A stretch of 53,611 nucleotides of DNA from UBA1715 sp045599365 (GTDB lineage Bacteria; Bacteroidota; Bacteroidia; Bacteroidales; UBA1715). The notes under the pieces are model-generated. The model made no database searches. It was not told the DNA's origin and saw only the letters and a program-made list of their open reading frames with translations. Positions 33,559-42,505 of this stretch are shown one piece after another; within the stretch, counting starts at the first letter, position 1, and each line of letters opens with the position of its first letter. Made by a program: the position numbers and the translations under genes. Location of the stretch: positions 1-53,611 of the forward strand of contig JAZRVS010000184.1 of the NCBI GenBank assembly GCA_045599365.1, read 5' to 3'.

Positions 33559-35079
33559 TTACTGAACCCTTAAATTCATACCTAAAGAAAGTTTTGTAGA
33601 GGTTAAACTATTCAAACTTTTGATTTTTTCGACAGTAGTTCCATATCGTTGCGAAATACTCCAAAGAGTATCACCCGACTTAACTACATGATATGAACAA
33701 TTTCCTTTACTGTTATTATTTTGAGAATAAGCAGTTTTTTGTTGCGTTTGTGTAGGATTTTTCGCAGCTACATTTTGAGTAGAGGCAGAGTTACCCTTAC
33801 CCGAAGAAACATATACAACAAGTTTATCACCTATATGAAGCATATTACTTGTTTTATGATTCCATGATTTCAGTGCATTAACAGACACACCATATTTTTT
33901 TGCAATAGACGAGTATGTATCTCCTGAACGAACCACATACGTAAGTTTTGACTTACCAGAAGTAGTTACCGTATTATCAACTTTTTGAGTAGCAGTTACA
34001 ACCTTTTCTGGTTGAAGGTTCAAATAAAGAGAATCTTTGTATGCATAAATAGTTTCTTGCAATCGAAGGAATGGAGAAACGAATTCAATTGGAAGATACA
34101 ATGGACTTCCCTCTTCATCATTAGGAACCATATCGGCCTTATATTGAGGATTTACATCTTCTATTGCTTTAAGTGGGACATCAAGTACTTCTGCTATTTG
34201 TTTGAAATGCAATTTCTTAGTCAAGAGAATTGTGTCTACTTTTGGCATAGCAACCTTCTTTGGATACAAATTGTGTAATTCATGATGTTCAAATACATAA
34301 TAAGCAGCGATATATGCGGGAACGTATCCTCTCGTTTCCTTCGGCAAATAATTGTAAATATCCCAATAATTTGTTTTACCGCCAGATCGAGCGATTGCCT
34401 TTTTTACATTACCAGGACCACAATTATATGCAGCAATAGAAAGAATCCAATCACCGAAAATATTATATAAACTTTTCAAATATTGAGCAGCTGCATGAGT
34501 AGATTTTATTGGATCACAGCGTTCATCAATATATGAGTTAATTTTCAATTTATAATTTTTCCCTGTTGAAGGCATAAATTGCCAAATACCGCGCGCTCCC
34601 ATAGGAGATTTTGCCTTTGGATTTAAAGCGGACTCTATAATTGCAAGATATTTCAATTCGTGAGGCACATCATACTGGTCAAAAATATCATCAAAAATAG
34701 GGAAATAATACTCTGCTAATCCCAACATTGTTGAAACCGAATTTCTACGTTTATTGGCATATACGTCTATATAGCTTTGAACCTTACTGTTGTATGTAAT
34801 GTTTACAACAGTATTCATAGCTTCTATTCGCTTCTTATACTCTTTATCTGAAAAAGATGGGACATACGTACTATCGTAATGTTTTTTTGAAAGTTCCGAA
34901 AACTGCAAATTTTCAGATTTCTTAACGTACCATAAATTAACTAAGCTATCTAATTGATTATTATAGTTTTTTATAATTTCACTTGAATCAATACAATCGG
35001 CATAATTCACAACATTATTTTCTTGAGCAAACAAAGTTGACCAAGAAAAAAATAATGCTATGACCGCCAATTTTCTCAT
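33559..35079 (-). CDS. Membrane-bound lytic murein transglycosylase (MltD-like) with two LysM domains
   Basis: 506 residues. A signal peptide (about 1-18) and a helical N-terminal part precede the SLT domain (about 130-260). Glu149 in LAIIESALNPKAKSPMGARG is the catalytic acid, followed by GIWQFMPSTG and AAYNCGPGNV. Two LysM peptidoglycan-binding domains follow (about 380-425 and 461-506; VVRSGDTYSSIAKKYGVS and VVKSGDTLWSISQRYGTT). It cleaves murein with 1,6-anhydro product formation. ATGA overlap with the upstream ATPase gene indicates coupling. Confidence 0.92.
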   Translation of the reverse strand: MRKLAVIALFFSWSTLFAQENNVVNYADCIDSSEIIKNYNNQLDSLVNLWYVKKSENLQFSELSKKHYDSTYVPSFSDKEYKKRIEAMNTVVNITYNSKVQSYIDVYANKRRNSVSTMLGLAEYYFPIFDDIFDQYDVPHELKYLAIIESALNPKAKSPMGARGIWQFMPSTGKNYKLKINSYIDERCDPIKSTHAAAQYLKSLYNIFGDWILSIAAYNCGPGNVKKAIARSGGKTNYWDIYNYLPKETRGYVPAYIAAYYVFEHHELHNLYPKKVAMPKVDTILLTKKLHFKQIAEVLDVPLKAIEDVNPQYKADMVPNDEEGSPLYLPIEFVSPFLRLQETIYAYKDSLYLNLQPEKVVTATQKVDNTVTTSGKSKLTYVVRSGDTYSSIAKKYGVSVNALKSWNHKTSNMLHIGDKLVVYVSSGKGNSASTQNVAAKNPTQTQQKTAYSQNNNSKGNCSYHVVKSGDTLWSISQRYGTTVEKIKSLNSLTSTKLSLGMNLRVQ

Positions 35080-35789
35080 TCAGTAGGTTTTTGTGTTAGT
35101 TCATGGAAAACTTGTTCGAGTGATTTATCTTTTTTTAACTTTTCAGGCGTATCGTTTGCAACAATTTTACCGTTGTTGATAATAATTACTCTATCACATA
35201 TTGCTTCAACCTCTTGCATAATATGAGTTGAAAGCATTACTATTTTTGATTTCCCCTCTGTTTCAATTAAATTTCTAATATCTACTAATTGATTAGGGTC
35301 CAATCCTGTAGTTGGCTCATCTAAAATTAAAACTTTAGGATTGTGAATCATCACAGAAGCAAGTCCAACACGTTGACGATATCCCTTTGACAACATCGAA
35401 ATTTTCTTATGTTGTTCCTTGGATAAACCAACACGTTCAATTATCTCATTTACAGTTAATTCAATATTTTTATTTATATCATACGTTTTAGCAACGAACA
35501 AAAGATATTCTCGAACATACATATCAAGATATAATGGGTTATGTTCGGGTAAATAACCAATTATTTTCTTTACTTCAATTGGATTCTGACGCACATCTTT
35601 ACCATCAACTAACACTTCACCTTCAAAATCAGATAAAAAACCTGTTATTACTTTCATCGTTGTTGATTTACCAGCGCCATTAGGTCCTATAAAGCCGACT
35701 ATTTCTCCCGACGGAATTTCAAAAGAAATATCATCAACAGCACGCTGAGTGCCATAAGACTTAACCAAATTTTTTATAGAAATGGACAT
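35076..35789 (-). CDS. gldA: ABC transporter ATP-binding protein, GldA-like
   Basis: 237 residues. Walker A GPNGAGKST (35-43), ABC signature LSKGYRQRVGLA near residue 135, Walker B KVLILDEPTTGLD near 155. The segment IGYLPEHNPLYLDMYVREYL is characteristic of GldA of gliding Bacteroidota, an ATPase that works with GldF and GldG. Neither partner is in the window, and non-gliding Bacteroidales also carry this ATPase, so gliding should not be assumed. It leads an operon with a lytic transglycosylase and asnB. Confidence 0.8.
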   Translation of the reverse strand: MSISIKNLVKSYGTQRAVDDISFEIPSGEIVGFIGPNGAGKSTTMKVITGFLSDFEGEVLVDGKDVRQNPIEVKKIIGYLPEHNPLYLDMYVREYLLFVAKTYDINKNIELTVNEIIERVGLSKEQHKKISMLSKGYRQRVGLASVMIHNPKVLILDEPTTGLDPNQLVDIRNLIETEGKSKIVMLSTHIMQEVEAICDRVIIINNGKIVANDTPEKLKKDKSLEQVFHELTQKPTE

Positions 35790-35842
35790 ATAAGTACCTC
35801 TACATCAATTTTTTATGAAGACACCAAACCAATTTATTTATG

Positions 35843-35850
35843 CAAAAGTA
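35843..35850 (-). promoter_or_regulatory. -7 element for the gldA operon
   Basis: The minus strand reads TACTTTTG, a perfect TAnnTTTG, 53 bases before the ATG. Confidence 0.5.
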
Positions 35851-35970
35851 CAAAATACAAAAAAAAGTCTCTACTTAAAACGGAAGAGGTTACTCACATA
35901 ATGTAAACAATTAGTACATTTATGGTTGAACTCAATAGAAAAGTAGTGTTAACCATAAATATTCATACGT

Positions 35971-36273
35971 TTAAATTAGCAACAATTCTATAATAAAAAC
36001 AACGAAACAAGAAATAGAAGCAACGAAAAATAAATCAGCACCTAACCAAGATGCAATAATTCCCACAAACAATGCTATCAGACCTGCAATAGGGATTTGA
36101 GTGGCTTCAACAATTGCTGGGAAAGTCATAACAGCTAAAGTTACGTACGGAACATAAAAAAGAAATGATTTAATAAATTGATTTTTTATTGGTTTCCTTA
36201 TTATCGTAAGTGGCAGAATACGAATAAGATACGTAACAACAAATGAAGTAATTATATAAATATAAATTTTCAT
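35971..36273 (-). CDS. azlD: Branched-chain amino acid exporter subunit AzlD
   Basis: A 100-residue inner-membrane protein with three to four hydrophobic helices, of the length and pattern of AzlD (YIIITSFVVTYLIRILPL at the N terminus; YVPYVTLAVMTFPAIV in the middle). It works as the small partner of AzlC in export of branched-chain amino acids and azaleucine. It lies 4 bp after azlC. Confidence 0.88.
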   Translation of the reverse strand: MKIYIYIITSFVVTYLIRILPLTIIRKPIKNQFIKSFLFYVPYVTLAVMTFPAIVEATQIPIAGLIALFVGIIASWLGADLFFVASISCFVVFIIELLLI

Positions 36274-36277
36274 ATAT

Positions 36278-36997
36278 TTATTCTTCTAAACTATTAGAAA
36301 CAGGTTTAACCCAAGCAACAACAGCAGAAATAATGACAGTAAGTATTATCGTTCTCGTTCCACTTGAAATTTCTCGTAAGTATGGCAAAATTGAAAAAAG
36401 AAAACTTGACAAAAAACTAATTAGAACAGTAAAAAATATTACTTTGTTCCCTTTAGCTGGAGGAATAATTATTGCAACAAACATTCCGTATAAAGCAACT
36501 GAAAATGCACTTACGACCCTTAATGGCAACAAATTTCCTGCAACAATTCCCAATGAAGTCCCTATCGCCCATAAAGGAATAGCAATGATCATTGCACCAT
36601 AATTGTAATACGGATTCAAACAACCCTCTTGAGCAACAGAAATTCCAAAAATTTCATCAGTAATACCAAAGCCAACTAGAAGTCTATGTATAAAAGCTGT
36701 TTTTGGAGAAAATTTTTGGCTTAAAGAACAGCTCATCAATAAATAACGAGCATTTATTATAAGCATAGCTATAACTATTGCAGCACAGGTAGTTCCATTT
36801 TGAATTAGTGAAAATAATGCGTACTCACCTGCCGATGCCACATTCAAAAAACTTGCAACAAATCCTTGCGTAGCAGACAATCCCGCCTTTTGAGCAACGA
36901 TACCAAGTGAAAAAGAAACCGCAAAATAGCCCAATCCTATTGGTATTCCATCTCGAAATCCTTTCCAAAAAACTTTTGATGTACTATTTATTTCCAC
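36278..36997 (-). CDS. azlC: Branched-chain amino acid exporter subunit AzlC
   Basis: A 239-residue polytopic membrane protein. The family start is FRDGIPIGLGYFAVSFSLGI; NARYLLMSCSLSQKF and GFGITDEIFGI are typical of AzlC. It exports branched-chain amino acids with AzlD, the next gene. The start overlaps the end of the Mur-ligase gene by one base, at the end of a six-gene operon starting with ybeY. Confidence 0.9.
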   Translation of the reverse strand: MEINSTSKVFWKGFRDGIPIGLGYFAVSFSLGIVAQKAGLSATQGFVASFLNVASAGEYALFSLIQNGTTCAAIVIAMLIINARYLLMSCSLSQKFSPKTAFIHRLLVGFGITDEIFGISVAQEGCLNPYYNYGAMIIAIPLWAIGTSLGIVAGNLLPLRVVSAFSVALYGMFVAIIIPPAKGNKVIFFTVLISFLSSFLFSILPYLREISSGTRTIILTVIISAVVAWVKPVSNSLEE

Positions 36998-38367
36998 TAC
37001 TGAATTTTTTCAAATACTTGTTTTGCAAAATCGTCCAAATGCGGATCTCGAGCTCCCATAATGATTACAACATCATTATCTTGAATAAGTTCACTTATTC
37101 TATTCAACGATTGTTCCTTATTCCCAACATATTCAGCATTTTTTCCATTTGCTTTCATTGCATCACTCACAATTGTTGACGATATATTTCTATCAACTGT
37201 ACCTCCAGCATAATAGATATCAGCTATCAAAAAGACATCTTGTTCTCTAAGAGCAGCACCGACCATCGTAGTAAGTTCCGCGTGCATAAATCTCATAGGT
37301 CCATATCCATGAGGTTGAAACCATGCAATCACTCGTTTACCAATTGATTGACAAGCTTTTACGACTGCCGCAACTTCGGCTGGATTATGAGCAAAATCAT
37401 CTATCACATAACGATTGTTTTCTGTTTTTCCCACTAATTGAGTACGACGATAAATTCCCCTAAAAGAAGCTAACGCCTTTGTACTTTCTTCAATAGGAAC
37501 GCCTGCCGCATTGGATGCAGCAATGGCAGCCAACGCATTTTCCATATTATGTTTACCTATGGCAGGTATAACACATGGAACTCCATTTACATCAAATGAA
37601 ATAGAGAATCCTTCTTGTTTAAAATTTTGTCCTTGAATTTTTGCAGAATCGACAGTACCAAAATTAAAAGGAGTATCTTTTGAAAGCTTTTTTGTTAACG
37701 TATAATCCTGATTAGCAATAAAATAAGATTTAGTATTATCTCTAAAAGTTGCAAATAATTGTTCTAATTCGTCAAATTCTTTATGGTCTCTATCTATATT
37801 AAGTAGCAACGATATTTCTGGTTTGTAACTTACAATTGATCCATCTGATTCATCAGATTCAATAACCAACCAATCACTATCACCTACCCAAGCATTTCCA
37901 GGCAAGCCTTTTTCTTGTAAAATGCTCAATCCAGCTCCAGTAATGAGAGATGGTGATTTGCCACATTGTTCCAAAATATGAAAAATCATAGCAGTTGTTG
38001 TTGACTTTCCAGAAGTTCCACCAACGGCAATTGTACGGACACTATTAGAAATTTCAGCTAACAATGCTGACCGTTTCATTATAGGAATATTAAGTTGCAA
38101 TGCTTTTTGATACTCAACATTTGTTTCTTCAATTGCTGTTGATACAACCACAACATCCACATCTGGTGTAATACCTCTTCCATCTTGGAAGTAGCAATGA
38201 ATTCCCATATTTTCAAACTGAGATTCGGAAAGTAGTTTTTGTTCTTGACCAAACAATCTATCAGATCCAGAAACTTTTTTTCCTTTTCCACAAAGATATT
38301 GTGCTATTGCACTCATTCCTGTGCCAGCAATTCCAACAAAAAAGAAATGTGAATAATTTTCTAACAT
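36997..38367 (-). CDS. Mur ligase family protein, MurC/Mpl-like
   Basis: 456 residues with the three domains of Mur ligases. The N-terminal UDP-sugar-binding part reads VGIAGTGMSAIAQYLCGKG. The ATP loop is GGTSGKSTT (116-124), where MurC and Mpl usually read GTHGKTTT. HNMENALAAIAA and DDFAHNP follow. It probably joins an amino acid or peptide to UDP-N-acetylmuramate, or a related precursor. The altered P-loop context suggests a separate subgroup, so murC is not assigned. Neighbours are an M16 peptidase and azlCD. Confidence 0.82.
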   Translation of the reverse strand: MLENYSHFFFVGIAGTGMSAIAQYLCGKGKKVSGSDRLFGQEQKLLSESQFENMGIHCYFQDGRGITPDVDVVVVSTAIEETNVEYQKALQLNIPIMKRSALLAEISNSVRTIAVGGTSGKSTTTAMIFHILEQCGKSPSLITGAGLSILQEKGLPGNAWVGDSDWLVIESDESDGSIVSYKPEISLLLNIDRDHKEFDELEQLFATFRDNTKSYFIANQDYTLTKKLSKDTPFNFGTVDSAKIQGQNFKQEGFSISFDVNGVPCVIPAIGKHNMENALAAIAASNAAGVPIEESTKALASFRGIYRRTQLVGKTENNRYVIDDFAHNPAEVAAVVKACQSIGKRVIAWFQPHGYGPMRFMHAELTTMVGAALREQDVFLIADIYYAGGTVDRNISSTIVSDAMKANGKNAEYVGNKEQSLNRISELIQDNDVVIIMGARDPHLDDFAKQVFEKIQ

Positions 38368-38374
38368 ATCATAA

Positions 38375-39610
38375 TTATTTATAAATCAGTGTATTAATTT
38401 TTTCAGGAGCAAGAATCATTCGAGCAACTTGTTTTATCATATCATTTGTAATGGAATTAATTTTTTTTGTCACTTCCTCAAATGAATCAACATGATTGAA
38501 CCACCAAAATGATTTTGCATTGTTCAACATTAATGACATATAATTGTCATCCGACACAGCCAATTGACCAAGTATTTGTTGTTTGTATGCAGAAAGTTGT
38601 TCTTCAGAGAAACCATTACTAATAATAGTCTCAAACAAATCAGCAATAATTTGTTTGCAAACTGATATTTTAGAATAGTCTGTACCAAAATAAACTGAGA
38701 ACACTCCTGTATCAGAATATGCTGTATAATTTGCTTCTATGTTATACGTCAATCCTTTTTCCTCACGAAGTTTCAAATTTAAAAGAGCATTGAATGAGAC
38801 TCCACCTAAAATATTTGTCAGCAAAGAAGTTGTATATTTTAAATCACTTTTTACAGAAGGAGCGAAAGAACCCAACACACAATGAGCTTGGTGAGTATGT
38901 TTATTTTTCTCTAAATTAAAAGTTGTTTCACGTGGAACAAATGGTATATTATTAATCGTATTTAATTGATTTCCAATACTTTTACTAAAGTATTTTTGGA
39001 CTAATTTTTCTACTATTTCAAGATTTTCAGAACCAAGATACGATACAACCAATTGGGAAGGACGATAAAAATTTTTGTAAGTTGCAACTATATTTTCTCG
39101 ACTCATTCCTCTAACAGATTTTTTCGTTCCCAGAATATTTGTTGCCAACGAATGTCCCGAAAAAAGATTTTCTTCAAAATCATCATAAATCATTTCGCTT
39201 GGGACATCTTCGTATGATTCAATTTCGTCAATAACAACCGTTTTTTCCTTTTTCAATTCTTCTTCTGGAAAAACTGAATCGAAGAATATTTCACTCAAAA
39301 CAGCAAATGCACGATCCAAATGATTATTTGCAATTGCAACTTGGAAACATGTTTCTTCTTTTGCAGTGTAAGCATTCATTTCACCACCAACAACCTCAAC
39401 CATATTCATCAGTTCTGAATACGAATGCTCACTTGTTCCTTTAAAAATTGCATGTTCAATTAAATGCGAAACGCCCAAGTTTTCACCATCATTGCGAGAA
39501 CCAGACGCAACAAACAATCCTACATACGATGCAGAAGAATCAGCGCTTGACAACACCACTTTCGTGCCGTTGTCAAGCGTAAATAATCTTTCTTTTTTTA
39601 ATTGTTCCAC
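38375..39610 (-). CDS. M16-family zinc peptidase
   Basis: 411 residues. The inverted zinc motif is HLIEH (49-53), with the following glutamate in VVIDEIESYEDVPSE about 75 residues on. The second half lacks a second active motif, as is normal for single-chain bacterial M16 proteins. No signal peptide, so a cytoplasmic or peripheral location is likely. It lies between mnmG and the Mur ligase gene in the same operon (14 and 7 bp gaps). The substrate is unknown. Confidence 0.9.
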   Translation of the reverse strand: MEQLKKERLFTLDNGTKVVLSSADSSASYVGLFVASGSRNDGENLGVSHLIEHAIFKGTSEHSYSELMNMVEVVGGEMNAYTAKEETCFQVAIANNHLDRAFAVLSEIFFDSVFPEEELKKEKTVVIDEIESYEDVPSEMIYDDFEENLFSGHSLATNILGTKKSVRGMSRENIVATYKNFYRPSQLVVSYLGSENLEIVEKLVQKYFSKSIGNQLNTINNIPFVPRETTFNLEKNKHTHQAHCVLGSFAPSVKSDLKYTTSLLTNILGGVSFNALLNLKLREEKGLTYNIEANYTAYSDTGVFSVYFGTDYSKISVCKQIIADLFETIISNGFSEEQLSAYKQQILGQLAVSDDNYMSLMLNNAKSFWWFNHVDSFEEVTKKINSITNDMIKQVARMILAPEKINTLIYK

Positions 39611-39624
39611 GTGGAAAGTTTTCT

Positions 39625-41490
39625 TTATCTTCCTAAATATACTAGCAACACATTAATATCAGCTGGTGAAATTCCACTGATTCGAGATGCCTGTCCGATT
39701 GTTTCTGGATCAATCTTCACCAACTTTTGTCGTGCTTCAGTTGAAAGAGATTCAATTTGCTCGTAAGGAATTTTCCCCTTGATTTTTATGTAGTCCAATC
39801 GAGAAATTTTTTCTGCAATTTGACGTTCTTTTTCAATATAACCCGAATATTTTATATTTATATCAACTGATTCTTGAACAACATTCCAATCAACGTCATC
39901 AGTTTTAATAAAATTAGATTGTTCCACGTGGAAACATTTTACCGAAACATTCGGCCTCGCAATTAGAGCAGACATTTTAGTAGATTCTGATAATGGTTTG
40001 CTTCCTAATGATTCAAGAATTGGATTTGCCTGTGCCATTGTTATTTTTTTCTCGTTTACATATTCTGTCAATTTTGAAACAGCCGTCATTTTATTTTCAA
40101 ATGCACGTTTACGAGAATCGTCAACTAAACCTAAATTAATACCTTTTGGTGTTAAACGAACATCAGCATCATCTTGACGAAGAAGAATTCTAAATTCGGC
40201 ACGTGACGTAAACATTCTATATGGTTCGTTTACACCTTTCGTAACCAAATCGTCAATCAAAACTCCAATATATGCCTCGTCACGATGAAGAACAAATAAT
40301 TCCTTTTCTTGTGATTTCAACGATGCGTTAATTCCTGCTATCAAACCCTGAGCACCAGCTTCCTCATAACCAGTTGTTCCATTTATTTGTCCAGCAAAGA
40401 ATAAGTTTTGAATCATCTTTGTCTCCAAAGTTGATTGTAATTGAGTAGGCATAAAGAAATCGTATTCAATTGCGTATCCTGGTCTAAAAATTTTGCAATT
40501 TTCTAATCCAGGTAATAATTTCATTGCCTTATATTGGACATCGGCAGGCAGCGAAGACGAAAATCCATTCAAATAATATTCACACGTATTGATACCTTCT
40601 GGTTCCAAAAATAATTGATGTTTATCTTTATCAGCAAACGTAACCAACTTAGTTTCGATACTTGGACAATAACGTGGACCAATACTTTTGATAGTACCAT
40701 TATATAACGGAGAATCAGCAAAACCAGAACGAAGAACATCGTGAACTTGCTCGTTTGTATATGTCATCCAACAACTAAGTTGTGGTAACATTGGATTATT
40801 TCGAGACATAAAAGAAAATTGTCCTAGTTCGTCATCTCCTTTTTGTTCTTTACATTTTGAAAAATCTATTGTACGACCATCAATACGAGCAGGTGTACCT
40901 GTCTTCATTCTTCCTACTTCAAAACCAAAATCTCGAATTTGATCGGAAAGTTTGTATGATGGTAATTCACCTATTCGTCCACCTTCAACTTGCGAACGAC
41001 CAATGTGCATTAAACCGTTTAAGAAAGTTCCATTTGTTAAAACAATAGATTTTGCTTTAATAGAAATACCCCATACAGTTTTAACACCTACTACTCTATT
41101 ATTGCTTATAAGTAATTCATTTACAGCATCTTGCCAAAAATCAAGATTAGGAATTGATTCCAATTCATCACGCCAATTTTTTATGAATAATGCTCTATCG
41201 GCTTGCGAACGCGGACTCCACATTGCAGGACCTTTTGACTTATTCAACATTCTAAACTGAATTGATGAAGCATCGGTAATTTTACCCATTGACCCACCAA
41301 GAGCATCAATTTCACGAACAATTTGACCTTTGGCAATTCCTCCAATTGCTGGATTACACGACATCGCAGCCATTTTTGTCATATCCATTGTAATTAACAA
41401 TGTTTTTGAACCTAAACGAGCAGCAGCAGCAGCAGCTTCACAACCTGCATCACCTGCACCAACAACAATTACATCATATTCTTGTAACAT
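39625..41490 (-). CDS. mnmG: tRNA uridine-5-carboxymethylaminomethyl modification enzyme
   Basis: With MnmE it modifies U34 of several tRNAs, using FAD and tetrahydrofolate. The 621 residues are the usual length. The FAD-binding start is VIVVGAGDAGCEAAAAAARLG. CNPAIGGIAKGQIVREIDALGG, PRYCPSIETK and the segment GQINGTTGYEEAGAQG are all characteristic. It follows ybeY by 3 bp. mnmE is not in the window. Confidence 0.96.
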   Translation of the reverse strand: MLQEYDVIVVGAGDAGCEAAAAAARLGSKTLLITMDMTKMAAMSCNPAIGGIAKGQIVREIDALGGSMGKITDASSIQFRMLNKSKGPAMWSPRSQADRALFIKNWRDELESIPNLDFWQDAVNELLISNNRVVGVKTVWGISIKAKSIVLTNGTFLNGLMHIGRSQVEGGRIGELPSYKLSDQIRDFGFEVGRMKTGTPARIDGRTIDFSKCKEQKGDDELGQFSFMSRNNPMLPQLSCWMTYTNEQVHDVLRSGFADSPLYNGTIKSIGPRYCPSIETKLVTFADKDKHQLFLEPEGINTCEYYLNGFSSSLPADVQYKAMKLLPGLENCKIFRPGYAIEYDFFMPTQLQSTLETKMIQNLFFAGQINGTTGYEEAGAQGLIAGINASLKSQEKELFVLHRDEAYIGVLIDDLVTKGVNEPYRMFTSRAEFRILLRQDDADVRLTPKGINLGLVDDSRKRAFENKMTAVSKLTEYVNEKKITMAQANPILESLGSKPLSESTKMSALIARPNVSVKCFHVEQSNFIKTDDVDWNVVQESVDINIKYSGYIEKERQIAEKISRLDYIKIKGKIPYEQIESLSTEARQKLVKIDPETIGQASRISGISPADINVLLVYLGR

Positions 41491-41493
41491 AGT

Positions 41494-41913
41494 TTATTCT
41501 ACTAAACGCAAATAATAATCCTCTTTTTGAGTCATAACTGCTTTATCTTCAGGCGTTTTGTCCTTATATCCGACTAAATGAAGTACACCATGAATCAAAA
41601 TTCTATAACATTCATTTAATTTTGTAACATTATTTTGTTTCGCATTATCCACAATTCTATCAATACTCATATATATATCAGAAGTTATTTCAGTTTTTGA
41701 ATAATCGAACGTGATTATATCAGTATAATAATCGTGTTTCAAAAAGTCTTGATTGATACCAAGTAAATAATTATCGGAACATGCAATATAATTGATATAG
41801 TCAATTTTCTTTTTTGACTCATTTTGCACAATTACCTGAACAATAGAACGAAACGAAGTTCTGCGTAAACCCGAAGGAAATTTAGCATCCTCTTCAAAAA
41901 AATTGATTTTCAT
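41494..41913 (-). CDS. ybeY: Endoribonuclease YbeY
   Basis: A 139-residue metal-dependent RNase involved in 16S rRNA maturation and ribosome quality control. The metal motif is HGVLHLVGYKDKTPED near residue 110. The third histidine of the common HGxLHLxGYDH form is replaced by Lys-Asp, apparently usual in this phylum. YTDIITFDYS is also present. It is the first gene of the operon with mnmG. Confidence 0.92.
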   Translation of the reverse strand: MKINFFEEDAKFPSGLRRTSFRSIVQVIVQNESKKKIDYINYIACSDNYLLGINQDFLKHDYYTDIITFDYSKTEITSDIYMSIDRIVDNAKQNNVTKLNECYRILIHGVLHLVGYKDKTPEDKAVMTQKEDYYLRLVE

Positions 41914-41953
41914 CTATACTTCTAAAATCAAATAACACAAACGTCTAACGGAA

Positions 41954-41961
41954 CAAAAGTA
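41954..41961 (-). promoter_or_regulatory. -7 element for the ybeY-mnmG operon
   Basis: The minus strand reads TACTTTTG, a perfect TAnnTTTG, 40 bases before the ybeY ATG. Confidence 0.5.
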
Positions 41962-42505
41962 CAAATTTTGGTTGAAATAGTTTGTTGTTAACGAACTTGT
42001 TTATTTCTGTTAATAAATTCAATATTGATGTAGAAAAAAAGACTAAAAAAAAAGTTAGTAAATTTTGGAATTATCAAAAAACATAGCTGTATTCAAGTTT
42101 TAGACATTTACAAATAAAGTTTTTATTTCCAATAATCTTTTTTAAACATTGCTACTAACAGTTTTTTACAAAAAAACTAATTAACATTGTTTTGTTAAAT
42201 ATACTTAGTTAAAAATGTTAATATTATTTTCTATTAACTGATTACCAAAAACTTACAATAGTGAAAAGTTGTTTATTATTGTTACTATCTTTCTCTTTTT
42301 GTTCAAAACAAGTAAATTCAAAAAAAAATTGTAACAATGTTAACAGGCATAATAATAACAATATTTCTTTTTTATATAAAAATAAAATAAATAATATAAG
42401 TAATGATATACATCTTAGAAGCAATTCAGTTGTCAAATGAATCTTTTTATGTAATCAACTCCATTATGGAAAATAAATGACTACTGACACATGTAATGCC
42501 AATAA
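41962..42505. other. Very AT-rich non-coding stretch with an R3 repeat copy
   Basis: No confident gene. 42401-42497 matches the R3 copy at 13781-13887 (TAATGATATACATCTT, GTTGTCA, CCATTATGGAAA, CTACTGACA). Several TTAACAT/ATGTTAA motifs lie in 42160-42350. lpxK ends just after this stretch. Confidence 0.55.
42261..42440 (+). pseudogene. Possible degraded lipoprotein fragment
   Basis: From a GTG start the frame reads (M)KSCLLLLLSFSFCSKQVNS, a plausible lipoprotein signal with lipobox SFSFC, then a low-complexity Asn-rich run that ends inside repeat R3. Length 59 codons. It may be the 5' end of a lipoprotein gene cut by the repeat, or chance in AT-rich DNA. Confidence 0.2.

Noticed and set aside
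35076..35789. Proof of gliding motility
   Set aside because: A GldA-like ATPase alone is common in non-gliding Bacteroidales; gldF, gldG and other gliding genes are not in the window.
42242..42436. 64-residue very hydrophobic minus-strand ORF
   Set aside because: Leu/Phe-rich reading of AT-rich DNA that overlaps an R3 repeat; no start signal or neighbour supports it.
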